From assembly GCF_018688095.1 (NCBI RefSeq), contig NZ_CP061311.1:990861-1054860 (forward strand): a DNA stretch of 64,000 bases, given 5' to 3'. Position 1 is the stretch's first letter. Every line of letters begins with the position of its first letter. The translations under genes and the position numbers were made by a program. Under the pieces are notes generated by a model, which ran no database searches, had not been told where the DNA came from, and saw only the letters and a list, made by a program, of their open reading frames with translations. Source of the DNA: Polynucleobacter sp. AP-Titi-500A-B4. Its GTDB lineage: Bacteria > Pseudomonadota > Gammaproteobacteria > Burkholderiales > Burkholderiaceae. Of this stretch, positions 58,933 through 64,000 are shown in pieces.

Positions 58933-59408
58933 TAGATGTAGCGAACCACCAGAATCTCGACCTCACGGTTACCACCTGGCGCCTGAACCGCAACAACATC
59001 ACCCTCTTCTTTACCAATTAGGGCGCGGGCGATGGGTGAACTAATCGAGATCTTATGTAAAGCGATATCCGCCTCATCATCACCAACAATTTGGTATGTA
59101 AGCTTTGAGCCGTCTTCCAGATCTTCAAGATCTACAGTGGCGCCAAATACCACCCGACCAGATACGTCTAGTGACGCAGGATCAATAATTTGAGCGGCAG
59201 AGAGTTTACCTTCAAGCTCCTGAATACGGCCCTCGATAAAACCTTGCTTTTCTTTGGCAGCATCGTATTCAGCGTTTTCTGAAAGATCGCCTTGCGCGCG
59301 TGCTTCAGAGATAGCATTAATCACTGCTGGGCGCTCTACATGCTTAAGGCGATGCAACTCCTCTTTGAGGAGTTCTGCACCGCGTTTGGTAATCGGAATT
59401 GTGCTCAT
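58932..59408 (-). CDS. greA: Transcription elongation factor GreA
   Basis: Rescues backtracked RNA polymerase by stimulating transcript cleavage. The 158-aa protein has the N-terminal coiled coil with the acidic tip (EARAQGDLSENAEYDAAKE, residues 33-51) and the C-terminal FKBP-like domain. It lies 56 nt behind carB, the conserved carA-carB-greA order. Confidence 0.96.
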   Translation of the reverse strand: MSTIPITKRGAELLKEELHRLKHVERPAVINAISEARAQGDLSENAEYDAAKEKQGFIEGRIQELEGKLSAAQIIDPASLDVSGRVVFGATVDLEDLEDGSKLTYQIVGDDEADIALHKISISSPIARALIGKEEGDVVAVQAPGGNREVEILVVRYI

Positions 59409-59464
59409 GCTACTAACCTAACTTAAAAACAGGCGCAAAACACGCCCATAAAGCTGATTTTAGA

Positions 59465-62400
59465 TTAAATGAGTGTCCGATGTAAGTTTTGAAGCGAATA
59501 AACCTCGAGTGACTCTTTACTGCCATTTTGAGATGCCAGCAAACCATCCATGACTGCACGAGCCGCACTTATCGTGGTGTAGTAAGTCACGCCATTAGCC
59601 TGAGCGCTGGTACGAATAGACCGAGAGTCAGCAATGGCAGTACGGGTTTCATCAACAGTTGTAAATACCAGGGAAATTTCACCATTTTTGATGAAATCCA
59701 CGATATGAGGACGACCATCTTTCACTTTATTCACTAAACGCACTGGCAAGCCAGCAGCTTCAATCGCGGCGGCTGTACCTTTGGTAGCAACCATCGGGAA
59801 TCCAAGCTGATGCAAGATCTTGGCCACTTCAACGGCCTTTGGTTTATCGCTGTCTTTGACAGTAAGGAGCACAGCGCCGCTCTTGGGCAATTTAATACTT
59901 GCACCTAACTGAGACTTAAATAATGCTTCGCCGAACGTTTTGCCAACACCCATCACTTCACCGGTAGAACGCATTTCTGGTCCAAGAATGGGATCAATGC
60001 CTGGGAACTTATTAAATGGGAATACCGCTTCTTTCACAGAGAAGTATGGAGGTTTCACTTCCGAGTTAATGCCCTGCTGTTCTAGTGATTGACCTACCAT
60101 GCAGCGCGCTGCAATTTTGGCCAATTGCAAACCAGTTGCTTTAGAAACAAACGGTACAGTCCGCGAGGCGCGTGGGTTGACCTCTAAAACGTAAATCACA
60201 TCTTTTCCGTCAACATTCTGAATTGCAAACTGGACGTTCATCAAACCAACTACGTTCAAACCTTTAGCCATTGCTGCCGTTTGACGTTTGATCTCTTCCA
60301 CAGTGGCGTCAGATAAAGAATATGGTGGCAATGAACATGCGGAGTCACCAGAGTGAACGCCGGCCTGCTCAATATGCTCCATCACGCCGCCGATGAATAC
60401 TTTATTGCCATCGCTAATGCAATCCACGTCACACTCAATCGCATCGTTCAAGAAGCGATCGAGCAACACTGGAGAGTCATGGGAAACCTTAACGGCTTCA
60501 CGCATATAGCGCTCAAGATCACGACCATCATGAACGATTTCCATCGCACGACCACCCAGAACATAGGATGGGCGAACGACTAATGGGTAGCCAATTTCTT
60601 CGGCAAGCTTCAATGCCTCTTCTTCAGTACGCGCAGTCCGATTAGGCGGCTGACGTAAACCAAGATCCTGCAATAACTTTTGGAAGCGCTCACGATCTTC
60701 TGCCGCATCAATCATGTCAGGCGATGTACCAATGATGGGTACGCCATTTCGCTCAAGATCCAACGCCAGCTTTAAAGGGGTTTGTCCACCGTATTGGACG
60801 ATGACACCCTTCGGTTTTTCTTTAGCAACGATCTCCAAAACATCTTCGAGTGTTAATGGTTCAAAGTACAGGCGATCCGAAGTGTCGTAGTCGGTAGAGA
60901 CGGTTTCTGGGTTGCAGTTCACCATAATGGTTTCATAACCGTCATCACGCATTGCTAAGGCAGCATGGACGCAGCAGTAATCAAACTCAATACCCTGACC
61001 AATGCGGTTTGGACCGCCACCCAAGACCATAATTTTCTCTTTGGTCGTTGGACGTGATTCGCACTCACCATGTTCTGCTTCATATGTGGAATACATATAG
61101 GCAGTATTGGTAGAGAATTCGGCAGCACAAGTATCCACACGTTTGTAAACGGGTAGCACTTTCAAGCGATGGCGTGCAGCGCGTACTGAAGATGCGTCAA
61201 CACCCAACAACTTGGCCAAGCGACGATCAGAAAATCCTTTTTGCTTAACAAAGCGCAGCTCTGCTGGTGAAAGACTATCAATCTTGCGTTGCTTTAATTC
61301 TGTTTCAACAGTGATGAGCTCTTCGATCTGCTCTAAGAACCAAGGATCAACCTTAGTTTCGTTATAGATCTCATCTAAGCCCATGCCCATGCGGAATGCA
61401 TCGGCTAAGTACCAGATACGATCGGGGCCAGGTTCATTGATCTCATTAATGATGTCATCAAGATCTGTAGAGACTTCATCTAAACCATCTACCCCAACCT
61501 CCAAACCACGCAGAGCTTTCTGGAAAGACTCTTGGAAGGTACGCCCAATAGCCATCACTTCGCCAACCGACTTCATCTGCGTTGTTAGACGTGAATCTGC
61601 TTGTGGGAATTTCTCAAAGGCGAAGCGTGGAATCTTCGTAACCACATAGTCAATAGAAGGTTCGAACGATGCTGGAGTTGCGCCACCAGTAATATCGTTC
61701 TTGAGTTCATCAAGGGTATAACCCACCGCAAGTTTGGCGGCGATCTTCGCAATTGGGAAGCCGGTTGCTTTGGATGCCAATGCGGAGGAACGGGATACAC
61801 GGGGGTTCATCTCAATGACGATCATGCGACCATCAACAGGATTAATCGAGAACTGTACGTTAGAACCACCAGTATCGACACCAATTTCACGAAGTACCGC
61901 AATCGATGCATTACGCATGATTTGATACTCTTTATCGGTCAAGGTTTGCGCTGGAGCAACTGTAATGGAGTCACCAGTATGCACACCCATTGGATCTAAG
62001 TTTTCAATGGAGCAAACAATGATGCAGTTGTCATTGCGATCTCGCACCACTTCCATCTCAAATTCTTTCCAGCCCAAGAGAGATTCTTCAATCAAGAGCT
62101 CGCGAGTTGGAGATAAATCAAGACCGCGCTTGCAAATCTCTTCGAATTCTTCGCGGTTATAGGCAATACCGCCGCCTGATCCGCCCATGGTGAACGAAGG
62201 ACGAATGACTACCGGGAAACCAGAGCTGCCAGTTTCCTTCTGAATCCGCTGTTGCACTTCATGAGCTTCATCCATGGAGTGGGCAATGCCAGACTTAGCA
62301 GAACCTAGACCAATCTTAGTCATGGCATCTTTAAATTTCTGGCGATCTTCTGCTTTATCAATCGCTTCGGGGGAAGCACCAATCAATTCGCAGCCATATT

Positions 62401-62728
62401 TTTTCAATACGCCATGACGATGTAAGTCGAGTGCGCAGTTCAGGGCAGTTTGACCACCCATGGTCGGCAAAATGGCATCTGGCTTCTCAGTAGCAATAAT
62501 GCGCTCTACCACTTCCCAGGTAATAGGTTCGATGTAAGTCACATCAGCCATTTCTGGATCAGTCATGATGGTGGCAGGATTGCTGTTCACCAAAATCACT
62601 TTGTAGCCCTCATCACGCAATGCTTTACATGCTTGTGCACCTGAGTAATCGAACTCACAAGCTTGGCCAATCACAATAGGGCCAGCACCAATAATCAGAA
62701 TGCTCTTAATGTCGCTACGCTTAGGCAT
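59465..62728 (-). CDS. carB: Carbamoyl-phosphate synthase large subunit
   Basis: Makes carbamoyl phosphate from ammonia, bicarbonate and two ATP for pyrimidine and arginine synthesis. At 1087 aa it is full length. Two ATP-grasp halves start at MPKRSDIKSILIIGAGPIVIGQ and KIMVLGGGPNRIGQG (about 565). The C-terminal allosteric MGS-like domain is present (about 955-1087). The start overlaps the carA stop by one base. Confidence 0.98.
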   Translation of the reverse strand: MPKRSDIKSILIIGAGPIVIGQACEFDYSGAQACKALRDEGYKVILVNSNPATIMTDPEMADVTYIEPITWEVVERIIATEKPDAILPTMGGQTALNCALDLHRHGVLKKYGCELIGASPEAIDKAEDRQKFKDAMTKIGLGSAKSGIAHSMDEAHEVQQRIQKETGSSGFPVVIRPSFTMGGSGGGIAYNREEFEEICKRGLDLSPTRELLIEESLLGWKEFEMEVVRDRNDNCIIVCSIENLDPMGVHTGDSITVAPAQTLTDKEYQIMRNASIAVLREIGVDTGGSNVQFSINPVDGRMIVIEMNPRVSRSSALASKATGFPIAKIAAKLAVGYTLDELKNDITGGATPASFEPSIDYVVTKIPRFAFEKFPQADSRLTTQMKSVGEVMAIGRTFQESFQKALRGLEVGVDGLDEVSTDLDDIINEINEPGPDRIWYLADAFRMGMGLDEIYNETKVDPWFLEQIEELITVETELKQRKIDSLSPAELRFVKQKGFSDRRLAKLLGVDASSVRAARHRLKVLPVYKRVDTCAAEFSTNTAYMYSTYEAEHGECESRPTTKEKIMVLGGGPNRIGQGIEFDYCCVHAALAMRDDGYETIMVNCNPETVSTDYDTSDRLYFEPLTLEDVLEIVAKEKPKGVIVQYGGQTPLKLALDLERNGVPIIGTSPDMIDAAEDRERFQKLLQDLGLRQPPNRTARTEEEALKLAEEIGYPLVVRPSYVLGGRAMEIVHDGRDLERYMREAVKVSHDSPVLLDRFLNDAIECDVDCISDGNKVFIGGVMEHIEQAGVHSGDSACSLPPYSLSDATVEEIKRQTAAMAKGLNVVGLMNVQFAIQNVDGKDVIYVLEVNPRASRTVPFVSKATGLQLAKIAARCMVGQSLEQQGINSEVKPPYFSVKEAVFPFNKFPGIDPILGPEMRSTGEVMGVGKTFGEALFKSQLGASIKLPKSGAVLLTVKDSDKPKAVEVAKILHQLGFPMVATKGTAAAIEAAGLPVRLVNKVKDGRPHIVDFIKNGEISLVFTTVDETRTAIADSRSIRTSAQANGVTYYTTISAARAVMDGLLASQNGSKESLEVYSLQNLHRTLI

Positions 62729-63924
62729 TATTTGCCCTCCTTCTTGCTGGCAGCATTCATGAGCTCCACAAACCGATCAAATAAATAGGCGATGTCATGT
62801 GGCCCAGGCGATGCTTCAGGGTGACCCTGGAAGCAGAGAGCCGGCTTATCTTTCCAAGCCAAACCTTGTAACGAGCCGTCAAACAAAGAAACATGGGTTA
62901 CGCGAATGTTGTCTGGAAGTGTATTGGCATCGACTGCAAAGCCATGGTTTTGTGAAGTAATGGCTACACGGCCAGTATCTAAATCTTTCACTGGATGGTT
63001 TGCACCGTGGTGACCAAACTTCATCTTCAAGGTTTTGGCACCCGCTGCTAAACCCATAATCTGATGGCCTAAGCAGATACCAAAGGTAGGAACACCTTTT
63101 TCAATAATTTCTTTTGCGGCAGCAATTGCATAATCGCAAGGACCAGGATCTCCAGGCCCATTTGAGAAAAATACGCCATCTGGTTTCATGGTCAAGACTT
63201 CTGCAGCAGTTGTTTGCGCAGGCACAACCGTTAATTCGCAGCCACGCTCAGTGAGCATCCGCAAAATATTACGCTTCACACCGAAGTCATAAGCAACAAC
63301 CTTTTTCAGCGGCTTAGTTTTATCTAGAGTTCTGTATGCAGGCTTGCCATCAGGGCCATGCAAATCCCATTCTGCTTCGCGCCATTCGTATGCTTTTGAA
63401 GTGGTAACAACTTTTGCCAAGTCCAGGCCGCTCATGCCAGGAAAGGCTTTTGCTAGTTCTAAGGCCTTTTTACCCAAAACCTCAGAGTCCTCACCCAATT
63501 TGCCTGCCACAATCGCACCCGATTGAGCACCCTTATCACGCAAGATGCGTGTCAGCTTACGAGTATCGATTCCAGCGATTCCAACTACGCCAGCTTCTTT
63601 TAAGTAGCTGTCTAAGCTACCTTCTGAGCGAAAATTAGAAACACGTTTTGGCAGATCTTTGATGACTAGGCCGGCTGCATGAATCTGATCAGACTCAGCA
63701 TCTTGGGCATTAACACCTACGTTTCCAATATGGGGATAAGTCAGGGTGACAATTTGGCGCGAATAACTAGGATCAGTGATGATCTCTTGGTAACCAGTCA
63801 ATGCAGTATTGAAAACAACTTCGCCGGTAGTTTCGCCTGGGGCGCCAATGCTATAACCGGGAAATAAGGTGCCGTCGGCTAAGGCCAACACGGCGGGAGG
63901 AAAAGAAGGAAGCAAGGGTGACAA
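62728..63924 (-). CDS. carA: Carbamoyl-phosphate synthase small subunit
   Basis: The glutaminase subunit (398 aa) that feeds ammonia to CarB. The catalytic Cys284 is in FGICLGHQI, with HPE in GHPEASPGP near 370. Translation likely starts at the TTG at 63924, which has GGAG 5 nt upstream. No ATG lies in frame near it, and the TTG at codon 4 (giving LLPSFPP) is a second option. Confidence 0.95.
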   Translation of the reverse strand: MSPLLPSFPPAVLALADGTLFPGYSIGAPGETTGEVVFNTALTGYQEIITDPSYSRQIVTLTYPHIGNVGVNAQDAESDQIHAAGLVIKDLPKRVSNFRSEGSLDSYLKEAGVVGIAGIDTRKLTRILRDKGAQSGAIVAGKLGEDSEVLGKKALELAKAFPGMSGLDLAKVVTTSKAYEWREAEWDLHGPDGKPAYRTLDKTKPLKKVVAYDFGVKRNILRMLTERGCELTVVPAQTTAAEVLTMKPDGVFFSNGPGDPGPCDYAIAAAKEIIEKGVPTFGICLGHQIMGLAAGAKTLKMKFGHHGANHPVKDLDTGRVAITSQNHGFAVDANTLPDNIRVTHVSLFDGSLQGLAWKDKPALCFQGHPEASPGPHDIAYLFDRFVELMNAASKKEGK

Positions 63925-64000
63925 ACCATCTCCAGTCCCTGCTCCATCCGACGCTCAAAACCCCCAAAAAGACCAACCCGGGGCTTGTGTATGCGGGAGG
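63925..64000. other. Upstream region of carA
   Basis: 76 nt at the window edge. It is G/C-rich with runs such as CCCCGGG and GGGGG on the minus strand. A 22-codon open frame beginning with ATG at 63947 overlaps the carA start in another frame. No clear promoter is seen. Confidence 0.3.

Overview
The window is 64 kb of ordinary, compact chromosome from a betaproteobacterium of the family Burkholderiaceae. Gene content, gene order and a moderate base composition (judged by eye at about 45% GC) fit a small-genome freshwater organism such as Polynucleobacter; the genus is inferred from family knowledge, not from a database match. No insertion sequence, prophage, integrase or CRISPR array is visible. 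Five tRNA genes are present and no gene-free stretch exceeds 300 bases.

Layout. 1-5242: 3' end of pyrG, then kdsA, eno, ftsB, hslO and gltX. 5321-5625: tRNA-Ala, tRNA-Glu and tRNA-Asp with a promoter and a terminator. 5686-14533: an M48 lipoprotein protease and its exported partner, hyi-garR, a YqiA esterase, an HNH nuclease, a DUF3108 protein, a potassium-channel-like protein, an ankyrin protein, tatD and holB. 14534-22300: tmk, mltG, ygfZ, a TANGO2-type protein, a thioesterase, selO, msrB, yciB, bolA and a parvulin. 22315-31106: an MFS carrier, aroC, a CBS protein, yihY, wrbA, a FAD oxidoreductase, a small unknown gene, a fluoroacetate-dehalogenase-like hydrolase and three small exported proteins. 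31119-34678: a gltIJKL-type amino-acid ABC transporter and two tRNAs. 34739-37288: a small exported protein and a TonB-dependent receptor.

37285-52658 is a phosphate super-locus: ppk2 and ppx (polyphosphate), a PlsC/OlsA-type acyltransferase, a PlcP-type phospholipase, an Agt-type glycosyltransferase, dgkA and an OlsB-type acyltransferase (replacement of phospholipids by phosphorus-free lipids), two tiny unknown genes flanking a palindrome made of two Pho half-boxes, pstSCAB-phoU-phoB-phoR, and an alkaline phosphatase behind glmM. I can read Pho boxes (7-bp repeats spaced by 4 bp) upstream of ppk2, plcP, both tiny genes and pstS, with a -10-like hexamer placed 10 nt after the box in a constant way. 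Under phosphate limitation PhoB would thus switch on uptake, phosphate scavenging, polyphosphate use and membrane-lipid exchange from one locus. 52663-63924: glmM, folP, ftsH, rlmE, yhbY, a DUF4149 protein, greA, carB and carA.

The most striking general signal is at the starts of transcription units. At about 15 genes a -10-like hexamer (TATAAT, TATCAT, TATGAT, TAAAAT, GATAAT and similar) lies only 6-8 nt upstream of the start codon and no Shine-Dalgarno sequence is present, which predicts leaderless mRNAs. Two divergent gene pairs (mltG/ygfZ and yihY/wrbA) are separated by only 20 and 19 bp and appear to share one overlapping -10 element read in both directions.
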